Shown one piece after another: positions 1 through 6,853 of a stretch of 11,506 nt of DNA. The notes under the pieces were generated by a model. That model saw only the letters and a list, made by a program, of their open reading frames with translations. It was not told the origin of the DNA and made no database searches. The DNA comes from an uncultured Chloroflexota bacterium (GTDB lineage: Bacteria > Chloroflexota > Anaerolineae > Aggregatilineales > Phototrophicaceae), in contig CAIVEA010000845.1 in assembly GCA_903904765.1 (NCBI GenBank), positions 1 to 11,506 of the forward strand, in the 5' to 3' direction. Both the position numbers and the translations under genes were made by a program. Position 1 is the first letter of the stretch. Every line of letters begins with the position of its first letter.

Positions 1-2079
1 GGCGGTCAAAAATGGGTGGAACAAAAGGTTAGGCTGGTGGAAAACCCGCCGGGGATGATCCACTTTCAGGGCGTAGTGCGCGACATCACCGAGCGCAAGC
101 ACAGCGAACAGGCGCTCCAGCGCGAACGCGATTTTGCGCTGCGCGTGATGTCCGCGATGGGGCAAGGGTTGACGATCACCAATTCCGAGGGGCGCTTTGA
201 GTATGTGAACCCGGCCTATGCCCGCATGATGGGCTGCACGCCGGAAGTGTTGATCGGCAGGCATCCTGAAGACTTCACGCTTCCTGAAGATTTGGCGACC
301 TTGAAAAATGCCCGTGAACGCCGTCAGGTGGGCGAAACCACCACCTATGAAACCCGCCTGCGCCGGATGGATGGGCAGGAAGTATATGCCCTGATTACGG
401 GCGTGCCGCGTGTGCAAGATGGCAAGGTAGAAGGTGCAATCGCAGTCATCACCGACCTGACCGAGCGCAAACAAGCCGAAAAGGTTCTGGAAGGCGCACG
501 CGATCAGGCGGTGGAAGCCTCGCGCTTGAAGTCCGAGTTCCTCGCCACCATGAGCCACGAAATTCGCACGCCCATGAACGGCATCATCGGCATGTCCGAA
601 CTGCTGCTGGATACGAAACTGGACGAGGAACAGCGCGAATTTGCCAAGATCGTCCTCAGCGAAGCCCACTCACTGCTGACGATCATCAACGACATTCTAG
701 ATTTCTCCAAAATCGAAGCGGGCAAACTCCTGCTCGAAAAGACCGAGTTCGTCCTCGTCGACATCGTAGAACGCATCGTGGAGTTCATGAACCCCATGTC
801 GAAGGGCAAGAATGTGGCGATCATGAGCTACATCGCGCCCGATGTGCCGTTCGCACTGCATGGCGACCCTACCCGCTTGCGCCAAATCTTGATGAATCTG
901 GTCAGCAACGCAGTAAAGTTCACGCATGATGGTTCGGTGACGGTCAATGTCACGATGGACGCAGTGCGCGGACAACAGATTATCCTGCGCTTCACGGTGA
1001 GCGACACCGGAATCGGCCTCTCGGAAGTGGCACGCAAACGCCTGTTCCAGCCCTTCTCGCAGGCTGATATGGGGACAACGCGCAAATACGGCGGCACGGG
1101 GCTGGGGCTGGTCATCTCCAAACGTCTGACCGAGTTGATGGGTGGCGAAATCGGTGTGGAGAGCGAAGAAGGCAAAGGTTCAACCTTCTGGTTTACTGCC
1201 AGCTTTGAGTTCTCGCATAACGAAGTAGAACCCGCCAAACTGCCGGAAGTACGCGGTCTGCGGGTGTTGGTGGTGGATGACAGCGAACCGCACCGCGAAG
1301 TGCTGGAACACTATCTCAGTTCATGGGAGATGCAACCGCAAAGCGTGGGCAGCGCCCCCGAAGCGTTGGAAATGCTGCACAAAGCCCGCGCTGCTGGTGC
1401 GCCGCACAACGTCATCATCGTTGACCTCAGTATGCCGAATATGGACGGCTTCGACTTGCTGACCGCCTTGCGGGAAGAAAAGCTGGACGGACTGCATGTG
1501 ATGATCCTCTCGGCCTTCGATGACCCCGAAAAACGGGCGTTGGCGCAAGAATTGGGCGCACAGGCCTACCTCGCCAAACCCGTCAAGCAATCGGTGTTGT
1601 TCGATACGCTTGTTTCGATGGAGGCTGCCGCGCAAACCCAGAGCGCCAGCGCAAACCCTGCGCCCCACAAACCGGAAGCGCCGCAATCCAACGTGGGGAA
1701 TGGTCCGATCATCCTGATTGTGGAGGACAACATCACCAATCAGGCGCTCACCGTCCGCCAGCTCGAAAAACTCGGTTTCTCGGCGGAAGTAGCCTCCAAC
1801 GGGCTACACGCGCTGGACATGCTGGAGTCTTCGCCGGGGCGCTATGCGCTGGCGTTGATGGACTGTCAGATGCCAGAGTTGGACGGCTTCGAGGCCACGC
1901 GGGAGATTCGCCGCCGCGAGGCGCAAGCGGGCGGTCACCTGCCCGTAGTGGCGCTGACCGCTAACGCGATGGATACCGACCGTGACCGCTGCCTCGAAGC
2001 GGGGATGGATGACTATCTCGCCAAGCCGGTGCGGTTGGAAAAGCTGAGCGAAAAACTAAGTACATGGCTGCCGAAATAA
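1..2079 (+). CDS. Hybrid sensor histidine kinase, PAS-PAS-HisKA-HATPase-REC-REC (5' partial)
   Basis: The frame is open to the window's first base, and the first codons encode the tail of a PAS/PAC domain ([10 protein letters not shown]), so the gene starts upstream; the GTG at 16 is not a real start. Counting codons from base 1, a second PAS domain spans about 43-155, ending in ITDLTERK. HisKA follows with the H box [10 protein letters not shown], phospho-acceptor His186. The HATPase has an N box near 289-310, DTGIGL at 335 and the G2 box GGTGLGL at 364-370. Two receiver domains follow. The first has VVDD and acceptor Asp475 in [10 protein letters not shown]; the second has VEDN and acceptor Asp621 in [10 protein letters not shown]; each has a late AKPV lysine. 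The gene ends directly after REC2 with no HPt domain, so phosphotransfer onward would need a separate HPt protein, or the receivers act as internal brakes. The signal is unknown and no membrane segment is visible in this part. The gene downstream is unrelated. Confidence 0.95.
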   Translation, partial: GGQKWVEQKVRLVENPPGMIHFQGVVRDITERKHSEQALQRERDFALRVMSAMGQGLTITNSEGRFEYVNPAYARMMGCTPEVLIGRHPEDFTLPEDLATLKNARERRQVGETTTYETRLRRMDGQEVYALITGVPRVQDGKVEGAIAVITDLTERKQAEKVLEGARDQAVEASRLKSEFLATMSHEIRTPMNGIIGMSELLLDTKLDEEQREFAKIVLSEAHSLLTIINDILDFSKIEAGKLLLEKTEFVLVDIVERIVEFMNPMSKGKNVAIMSYIAPDVPFALHGDPTRLRQILMNLVSNAVKFTHDGSVTVNVTMDAVRGQQIILRFTVSDTGIGLSEVARKRLFQPFSQADMGTTRKYGGTGLGLVISKRLTELMGGEIGVESEEGKGSTFWFTASFEFSHNEVEPAKLPEVRGLRVLVVDDSEPHREVLEHYLSSWEMQPQSVGSAPEALEMLHKARAAGAPHNVIIVDLSMPNMDGFDLLTALREEKLDGLHVMILSAFDDPEKRALAQELGAQAYLAKPVKQSVLFDTLVSMEAAAQTQSASANPAPHKPEAPQSNVGNGPIILIVEDNITNQALTVRQLEKLGFSAEVASNGLHALDMLESSPGRYALALMDCQMPELDGFEATREIRRREAQAGGHLPVVALTANAMDTDRDRCLEAGMDDYLAKPVRLEKLSEKLSTWLPK

Positions 2080-2109
2080 GCCGGAGTGCTACGAAGTAGG
2101 AAGGTCAAA

Positions 2110-2427
2110 ATGATGGTGAACCAGCCACAACTAGGCATGGGAATCAAAGACATCCTTCGCCATCAACGGCAAGCAATCATTGAATTAGCAGCGCGTTATG
2201 GCGTATCGAATGTGCGCGTATTCGGGTCGGTGGCACGGGGCGAAGCTACCCCGAACAGCGATGTGGATTTGCTGGTGAGTTTCCCTCCAGAGCGCATCAT
2301 TTTCGATTTAATCGGGTTGTGGTTGGACTTAAAAGACCTGATCGGACGGGATGTGAGCCTGATACCGGACACACTGGAAGATGAACGCTTCATGCAGCAG
2401 GTCTTGAAAGACACAATTCCGTTATGA
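2110..2427 (+). CDS. MNT-type minimal nucleotidyltransferase (MNT/HEPN antitoxin family)
   Basis: This is a 105-residue pol-beta-fold nucleotidyltransferase. The signature GSVARGEATPNSDVDLLV is clear, with G39-S40 and the metal-binding pair Asp51 and Asp53. The usual third carboxylate position (VDLV-type strand) reads DVSLIP, with Ser83 where Asp is expected, so activity may be reduced. The C-terminus (ERFMQQVLKDTIPL) matches the usual tail of the family. The start is ATG 2110 or 2113, because AGGAAGG lies at 2098-2104; an in-frame GTG at 2086 would precede this ribosome binding site and is unlikely. In intact MNT-HEPN modules this protein neutralises a HEPN RNase, in characterised cases by adenylylating it. 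Here the partner frame begins by ATGA overlap at 2424 but stops after 26 codons, so this looks like an orphan antitoxin. The family is secure; the cellular role is inferred. Confidence 0.9.
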   Translation: MMVNQPQLGMGIKDILRHQRQAIIELAARYGVSNVRVFGSVARGEATPNSDVDLLVSFPPERIIFDLIGLWLDLKDLIGRDVSLIPDTLEDERFMQQVLKDTIPL

Positions 2428-2504
2428 GCAGTACACGCTCTTGGCGACCTTACCTCCCGACGGCTAACCCCCGCACTACAGCCTGCGCCCAAACTCAGTT
2501 ATAA
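2424..2504 (+). pseudogene. Remnant of a HEPN (DUF86/HepT-like) partner gene
   Basis: The ATG at 2424 overlaps the TGA of the nucleotidyltransferase gene (ATGA), the usual coupling in MNT-HEPN pairs. The frame encodes 26 residues beginning MSSTRSWRPYL, which resembles the opening of DUF86/HepT proteins (a short polar start, then WR-x-YL leading into the first helix). After residue 11 the resemblance ends and the frame runs into proline-rich sequence, then TAA at 2502-2504 inside a putative promoter box. No catalytic RxxxxH motif or other HEPN helix follows in any frame before the next gene. I read it as a 5' stump left by deletion of the toxin. It could be a chance overlapping frame, because the similarity covers only about ten residues and is recalled rather than aligned. 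Confidence 0.38.
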
Positions 2505-2505
2505 T
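2500..2505 (+). promoter_or_regulatory. Candidate -10 box for the surface operon
   Basis: A perfect TATAAT lies 36 bases before the GTG start at 2542, in the short gap between the nucleotidyltransferase region and the SH3b-SGNH gene. The -35 position (about 2477-2482, TACAGC) is a poor match to TTGACA, so the call rests on the -10 hexamer and its position. It would drive the five-gene run that ends at 6798. Confidence 0.4.
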
Positions 2506-2541
2506 CCCGCCCGCTGCCCGCTGGTGTGGAGAATCGAATCT

Positions 2542-3690
2542 GTGACCCACCGATTGCTCGCTATGCTACTGTTCAGTTTGCTGCTAACCGCCCCGGCTGC
2601 GGCTCAAAACGCGCCCGAACCCGATCCCTTCATAGCGTCCACCTATTTGAACGCCATCAATGTCCGCAGCGGCCCCGGCGAAACCTTCGCCGCCGTCACC
2701 TCGCTGGGCAAGGGCATTCCGGTGCGGATTGTGGAGCGCAACCGCGTGGGGACGTGGCTGCACATCCAGCGCGACGACGGCGCGGGAAACCTGCTGCTAG
2801 ATGGATGGGCGGTGGGTGGCTACCTCGATCTAGCCGACAACCTGCGCTACAGCGAGCTTTCCGTGAACGAAACCCTGCCGGATGCCGACCCGAACAGTGT
2901 GAACAGCCAGAGCATGAAACTGCTGTACGCCGTGCCGGTCATGCCCTTCATCAACCCCGCCATGAAGGATGTGTTCCTGAAGGGCTTGCAGATGGGCAAT
3001 CGCTCCAACGTGGTGACGAAGGTGGGCGACAGTCTGGTCGCCAACGAATACTACCTGCAACCCATGAACCGCCCGGATAACAACCTCGGTCACTACGACT
3101 TCCTTGCGGAGACGATGGCCTATTTCGGCGCGGGCGCAGCCGAAACGAGTGCCGCCGCCCGCGTGGGATTGAGTACCGCCGTAATCTTCGACCCGATGTG
3201 GGCGGATTCCACACGCTGCAATGCGGGCGAAACCGCGCTGGATTGCGAATATCGCCTGAAGATGCCCAGCGTGGCGCTGGTCATGTTCGGCCCCAACGAT
3301 GTCCTGCACATCAGTCCAAAAGCCTACTACGACGGCATGGAAAAGATCGTGCAGCGTTCACTCGAAAAAGGCGTTATTCCGGTGCTGTTCACCTTCAGCT
3401 ATAACCCTGATTCACCCTCGTGGCAGGAGGCGCTGGCCTTCAACCTGTCGCTGGTGGAAATTGCCAACCAGTATCAAGTGCCGCTGGTCAACCTGTGGGC
3501 GGCGGCACGCATCATCCCCGAATACGGGCTGGATACCGATCTGGTGCATCTGAAGAACAGCGGTTTTGAGTATTTGAACTTTGCCAACGGTAACGAAGCC
3601 TTTTACGGCGTGGCGATGCAAAATTTGCTGGCGGTGCGCGTGCTGGATGAAATCCGCCACAGCATCATCATGACCTCGCTGGCAGGCTAA
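2542..3690 (+). CDS. Secreted SH3b-domain SGNH/GDSL hydrolase-like protein
   Basis: The start is GTG 2542, with GGAGA at 2528-2532; an in-frame GTG at 2524 lies before that site. The 382-residue product opens with a signal peptide (hydrophobic residues 5-16, then APAAA-Q, cleavage near 21). A bacterial SH3 (SH3b) domain covers about 35-98, with the hallmark NVRSGPGETF from Asn40 and a DGWAVGGYL end. The rest is an SGNH hydrolase-like domain: GDS at 162-164 (nucleophile Ser164), GPND at 250-253 supplying the oxyanion Asn252, and DLVH at 333-336 supplying Asp333 and His336. All catalytic blocks are present. SH3b domains commonly bind cell-wall or polymer ligands, so the protein probably acts outside the membrane on an ester of an envelope glycan. 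It is the first gene of the run leading into the MBOAT genes, which suggests a role in the same acyl chemistry, perhaps as esterase or transferase. The substrate cannot be read from the sequence. Confidence 0.85.
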   Translation: MTHRLLAMLLFSLLLTAPAAAQNAPEPDPFIASTYLNAINVRSGPGETFAAVTSLGKGIPVRIVERNRVGTWLHIQRDDGAGNLLLDGWAVGGYLDLADNLRYSELSVNETLPDADPNSVNSQSMKLLYAVPVMPFINPAMKDVFLKGLQMGNRSNVVTKVGDSLVANEYYLQPMNRPDNNLGHYDFLAETMAYFGAGAAETSAAARVGLSTAVIFDPMWADSTRCNAGETALDCEYRLKMPSVALVMFGPNDVLHISPKAYYDGMEKIVQRSLEKGVIPVLFTFSYNPDSPSWQEALAFNLSLVEIANQYQVPLVNLWAAARIIPEYGLDTDLVHLKNSGFEYLNFANGNEAFYGVAMQNLLAVRVLDEIRHSIIMTSLAG

Positions 3691-3722
3691 ATCCAACGGA
3701 TTGAATCGGGAGGACTCGCGTC

Positions 3723-4097
3723 ATGCGTCAATACGTTTTACTCATCGCCACTGCGCTATTGCTGGCCGCCTGTGGTGGCGGGGGCGGCAGCGGCGACCCG
3801 GCAGGGGCGGTGCAACGCTATTTGCAGGCCAAAGTCAGCGGGGATGCCGACGGCGTGCGTTCGCTGCTGTGTTCGGCGATGGAAGCCGATGCGGAACGCG
3901 AAGTCGGCTCGTTCGCCACGGTCAGCGGCGCAACCATCGAAGGGATGACCTGCGCCCGTGATGGCGAAACAAATCGCGTGAAATGCGAAGGCAAGATCGT
4001 CGCCACCTACGGTCAGGAAAAGACCGAGTTCCCGCTGGGGACGTACAGCGTGGTGCAGGAAGATGGCGAATGGAAATGGTGTGGTGAGGCCAACTAA
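3723..4097 (+). CDS. Small secreted lipoprotein of unknown function
   Basis: This encodes 124 residues from ATG 3723, with a strong GGGAGGA at 3708-3714. A short lipoprotein signal ends in the lipobox LLAAC, so Cys17 should be lipidated; a run of glycines follows as a linker. The mature part (about 29-124) has GAVQRYLQAKVSGDADGVRS near its start and a tail EDGEWKWCGE, the general pattern of small NTF2-like or DUF4878-type extracytoplasmic domains. Four further cysteines (50, 77, 88, 120) could form two disulfides. The 32-base gap after the SGNH gene and the one-base overlap (TAATG) with the next small gene place it firmly in the surface operon. Function is unknown; a chaperone or polymer-binding role in the acylation complex is only a guess from position. 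Confidence 0.8.
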   Translation: MRQYVLLIATALLLAACGGGGGSGDPAGAVQRYLQAKVSGDADGVRSLLCSAMEADAEREVGSFATVSGATIEGMTCARDGETNRVKCEGKIVATYGQEKTEFPLGTYSVVQEDGEWKWCGEAN

Positions 4098-4204
4098 TGC
4101 GCTCGCGTGAGAACCGTCTGGCGCTGGCGCTGTGCCTGCTGCTCATCCTATTGGTGATCGTCACCGCTGACAGCGCCCCCCAATGGATTTATCAGGGGTT
4201 CTAG
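4097..4204 (+). CDS. DltX-like 35-residue membrane microprotein with C-terminal acyl-shuttle motif WIYQGF
   Basis: ATG 4097 overlaps the preceding stop (TAATG), and the TAG at 4202-4204 sits one base before the MBOAT start. The product has a basic N-terminus (MRSRENR), one hydrophobic span (about residues 8-22) and a short tail TADSAPQ ending in WIYQGF at the last residue. Positive-inside bias puts the C-terminus outside. DltX proteins of D-alanylation operons have the same design: about 50 residues, one span, and an extracytoplasmic C-terminal hexapeptide of the FIYNEF type whose tyrosine receives the acyl group from the MBOAT protein and passes it to a second transferase. Tyr32 here is in the same place (third of the last six), followed by a terminal Phe. 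The position next to an MBOAT gene and an SGNH gene supports this role. It is shorter than typical DltX, and the acyl group need not be D-alanine. Assignment by motif, topology and context is strong for so short a gene; the function is inferred. Confidence 0.8.
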   Translation: MRSRENRLALALCLLLILLVIVTADSAPQWIYQGF

Positions 4205-4205
4205 C

Positions 4206-5684
4206 GTGACGCTTGACCTGCGTGCCATCGGCCTGATCGCCGCCGCCGCCGTCCTGTACGGCCTGCTGCCCGCCCGTGCGCGGGGGTGGGCGCTGCTGAT
4301 CGCCAGCACCGCCGCCATCTACCTGTTCCAACCGGCGCTCCCCATCCGCTTCAGCGATTTCATCCTGCCCACCGCCGCGTTATTGCTCACGCTGGGGGCG
4401 TGGTGGCTCACCCGCCGCCCTGACGACCCCGCGCAGCAGGCGACGCGCCGCGAGGATGCCGCCGCCTTCGGCCTGATTCTGGCGGTGGTCATCGGCCTAT
4501 CGCTGTTCCGCTTCGTGGATGCCCCCTACCGCCTGACTCCTTCGCGCCCGCCTGACCCGCTGATGCTGGCGCTGGTCATTACTGGGCTGGTTGTGGCCTG
4601 CGCGGGCGGCCTGTACGCGCTGCGGGCGCTCGGCTCCCCCCTGCGGCGGTTCACGCTGCTGGCGGGAATCGCCCTGCTGGTAGGGGTGTTCGCGGTCTTG
4701 AAGGCCGAACCGCTGGCGATGACCCTCAGCGGAGCATGGCGCGGCGCAACCGGACAGGATGTGACGCTCGCCAGCCTTGCCGACCTGAACCTGCTCGGCT
4801 TCTCGTATGTGGCCTTCCGCCTGATTCACACCCTGCGCGATCGGCAGGTGGGGTTGCTGCCCATCCTGTCGCTGCGCGAGTTCGTGACCTACGTCATCTT
4901 CTTCCCGGCCTACACCGCCGGCCCGATTGACCGTGCCGAACGCTTCGCCGCCGACCTACGCGCCCTGCCCACCTTACGCGCCTTCGACAGCGCTCGCTGG
5001 TCAGAAGCCGCGCAGCGCATCGGCGCGGGGTTGCTCAAAAAATTCGTGGTGGCGGATACGCTGGCGCAGGGTTTGGCGCTCACGCCTGCACTGGCCGCCC
5101 GTGCCGACCAGCCTGCCGCGCTGTGGCTGCTGCTGTACGGCTACGCGCTGCGCCTGTACTTCGATTTCAGCGGCTACACCGATATTGCCATTGGCCTCGG
5201 TTTGCTGTTCGGTATCCGACTGCCAGAGAATTTCAACCGCCCCTACCTCAAGACCACGCTGACCGCCTTCTGGCAAAACTGGCATATCACGCTCAGCAGT
5301 TGGGCGCGGTTTTACCTGTTCACGCCCTTTTCACGCTGGTTACTGGGGCGGGAACGCAAGCCGCCCGCCGCCCTGATCGTCCTCAGCGCCCACCTGCTCA
5401 CCATGTCGGTCATCGGGCTGTGGCATGGCGTGACGCTCAACTTCTGGCTGTGGGGCGTGTGGCATGCGCTCGGCCTGTTCGCCCATAAACAATGGAGTGA
5501 CCGCACCCGCGCATGGTATCGCGGCCTGAACGCCCACCCGCGCCACAAGCAGGCGTGGACGCTGTTCACATGGGCGCTCACCTTCCATTATGTCCTGTTC
5601 GGTTGGGTGTGGTTCGCCCTGCCCGACCCCGCCGCCGCGCTGCGGGTGCTGGCGGGGCTGTTCGGCCTGCCGTTAGGGGGTTGA
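4206..5684 (+). CDS. MBOAT-family membrane-bound O-acyltransferase (DltB/AlgI-like)
   Basis: This 492-residue polytopic membrane protein starts at GTG 4206, one base after the microprotein stop. The MBOAT core is plain: TAGPIDRAERF around 237-247, FDFSGYTDIAIG from 319, IRLPENFNRPY, NWHITLSSWARFYLFTPF with His360, and IGLWHG with His407, the invariant MBOAT histidine. The N-terminal third adds several extra hydrophobic segments and is less conserved. Family members take an acyl group from a cytoplasmic thioester donor and export it for transfer to envelope polymers (alginate, teichoic acid, peptidoglycan). The C-terminus ends LFGLPLGG and carries no tyrosine shuttle hexapeptide, unlike MBOATs in which that motif is fused; the separate 35-residue gene just upstream would supply it. 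The SGNH gene follows after one base. No donor-loading genes (dltA, dltC) are present, so the donor could be acetyl-CoA or something encoded elsewhere. Confidence 0.93.
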   Translation: MTLDLRAIGLIAAAAVLYGLLPARARGWALLIASTAAIYLFQPALPIRFSDFILPTAALLLTLGAWWLTRRPDDPAQQATRREDAAAFGLILAVVIGLSLFRFVDAPYRLTPSRPPDPLMLALVITGLVVACAGGLYALRALGSPLRRFTLLAGIALLVGVFAVLKAEPLAMTLSGAWRGATGQDVTLASLADLNLLGFSYVAFRLIHTLRDRQVGLLPILSLREFVTYVIFFPAYTAGPIDRAERFAADLRALPTLRAFDSARWSEAAQRIGAGLLKKFVVADTLAQGLALTPALAARADQPAALWLLLYGYALRLYFDFSGYTDIAIGLGLLFGIRLPENFNRPYLKTTLTAFWQNWHITLSSWARFYLFTPFSRWLLGRERKPPAALIVLSAHLLTMSVIGLWHGVTLNFWLWGVWHALGLFAHKQWSDRTRAWYRGLNAHPRHKQAWTLFTWALTFHYVLFGWVWFALPDPAAALRVLAGLFGLPLGG

Positions 5685-5685
5685 T

Positions 5686-6798
5686 ATGACGTGGCGCGGC
5701 GTGTTCCGCATCCTGCTCAAAGCGGTGCTGCTGTTCGCACTGGCGAATGTGCTGTTCGCCGCGCTGCACCCGCTGGAGGCGCTCGGCAGCTTGTCGCTGT
5801 ACAACCGCCTGTGGCCGGGGCGCGAACGCCTGCCCTACGGCGAAAATCCGGCGCAGTCGTATAACCTCAGCCTCAACAATATCCCTGCCATGCTCGCCAG
5901 CCACACCCTCAGCCGCCCCAAAGCGGCGGACGAGTTCCGCCTGTTGATCTTAGGCGACTCGTCCACATGGGGCTGGTTCCTGACCAACGCCGACACGCTG
6001 GCGGGGCAGATCAACGCCGCTAACGCGCACACCACCGATGGGCGGCGCGTGGTGGCCTACAACCTCGGCTATCCGGTCATGTCGCTCACCAAAGACCTGC
6101 TGCTGCTGGATGCCGCCCTCACCAGCGCCGATCCACCGGATGCGGTGCTGTGGTTGGTCACGCTGGAGTCCTTCCCGCGAGAGAAACAGTTATTCCCGCC
6201 GCTGCTCCAGCACAACCCGGAGCGCGTCCGCGCCCTGATCGCCCGTGACAGCCTGCGCCTCGACCCGGATGACCCGCGTTTCGTGCAGCCCGACTTCTGG
6301 GGGCAGACCCTCATCGGGCAGCGGCGGGCGCTGGCTGACCTGCTGCGGTTGCAAACCTACGGCCTGTCGTGGGCGGCGACGGGCGTTGACCAGATGATCC
6401 CCACCGAGATCAAACTGCGGCAGTCGGATTTTGAAGCCGATGTGTCGTGGCAGAGCTACGACCAGCCCACCACCCTGACTGCCGACAATCTAGCGCTGGA
6501 GGTGCTGACGGCGGGCGTGGCGCGGGCGGGTGTTCCGCTGCTGCTGGTCAACGAGCCGATGTTCATCAGTGCCGGAACGAACAGCGACTTGCGCTATAAC
6601 GCCTTCTACCCGCGCTGGGCGTATGATGCCTACCGCACCCTGCTGGCGGACATGGCAGCAGCGGCGGGGTGGCGCTACCTCGACCTGTGGGACAGCATCC
6701 CGCCGGACGAGTTCACCGACACGCCCGTACACCTGACTCCGGCGGGGTCGGCGGCGCTGGCGGCGCGGTTGCTGGATGCAGTCGTAACGTTGGAGTAA
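5686..6798 (+). CDS. Membrane-anchored SGNH-fold protein, AlgJ/DltD-like acyltransferase partner
   Basis: This encodes 370 residues from ATG 5686, one base after the MBOAT stop, with AGGGGG at 5675-5680 inside the end of that gene. A single N-terminal anchor (about residues 7-26, preceded by TWRGVFRILLK) should leave the rest outside. The SGNH signature LLILGDSSTWG gives nucleophile Ser92 in GDSS. A conserved Gly-containing block NLGYPVMS follows around 125-132, and the C-terminal acid/base pair is in FTDTPVHLTP (Asp345, His349). That spacing is DxxxH rather than the usual DxxH, which leaves the identity of the catalytic acid open. The layout (anchor plus SGNH domain, directly after an MBOAT gene) is that of the second transferase in AlgI-AlgJ, PatA-PatB and DltB-DltD type pairs. 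It is expected to take the acyl group from Tyr32 of the microprotein and place it on an envelope polymer. The acceptor is unknown. Confidence 0.82.
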   Translation: MTWRGVFRILLKAVLLFALANVLFAALHPLEALGSLSLYNRLWPGRERLPYGENPAQSYNLSLNNIPAMLASHTLSRPKAADEFRLLILGDSSTWGWFLTNADTLAGQINAANAHTTDGRRVVAYNLGYPVMSLTKDLLLLDAALTSADPPDAVLWLVTLESFPREKQLFPPLLQHNPERVRALIARDSLRLDPDDPRFVQPDFWGQTLIGQRRALADLLRLQTYGLSWAATGVDQMIPTEIKLRQSDFEADVSWQSYDQPTTLTADNLALEVLTAGVARAGVPLLLVNEPMFISAGTNSDLRYNAFYPRWAYDAYRTLLADMAAAAGWRYLDLWDSIPPDEFTDTPVHLTPAGSAALAARLLDAVVTLE

Positions 6799-6803
6799 AC
6801 TTC

Positions 6804-6828
6804 AAAAGGCATCTGAATCGCCTATTTT
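6804..6828 (+). terminator. Weak candidate terminator after the surface operon
   Basis: AAAAGGC at 6804-6810 pairs with GCC-A-TTTT-type sequence at 6820-6828, giving a short stem (AGGC/GCCT) with a nine-base loop, one bulged base and a T-rich end. It lies six bases after the SGNH stop and before the ribosome binding site of the next gene. The stem is short and has little GC, so partial termination or no function are both possible. Confidence 0.22.
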
Positions 6829-6853
6829 GCGTCCCCACAGGAGCGAATGTTTC

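Noticed and set aside
16..18. GTG as the start of the histidine kinase
   Set aside because: The frame is open upstream to base 1 and the residues here are already the end of a PAS domain, so the gene is cut by the window edge.
2542..6798. A true dlt (teichoic acid D-alanylation) operon
   Set aside because: There is no D-alanine ligase (dltA) or carrier protein (dltC), and the SGNH proteins lack a clear DltD signature; only the shuttle logic is shared.
6827..6853. TTG start nine codons upstream for the beta-lactamase-fold protein
   Set aside because: AGGAG at 6839-6843 lies inside this stretch and is spaced for ATG 6854.
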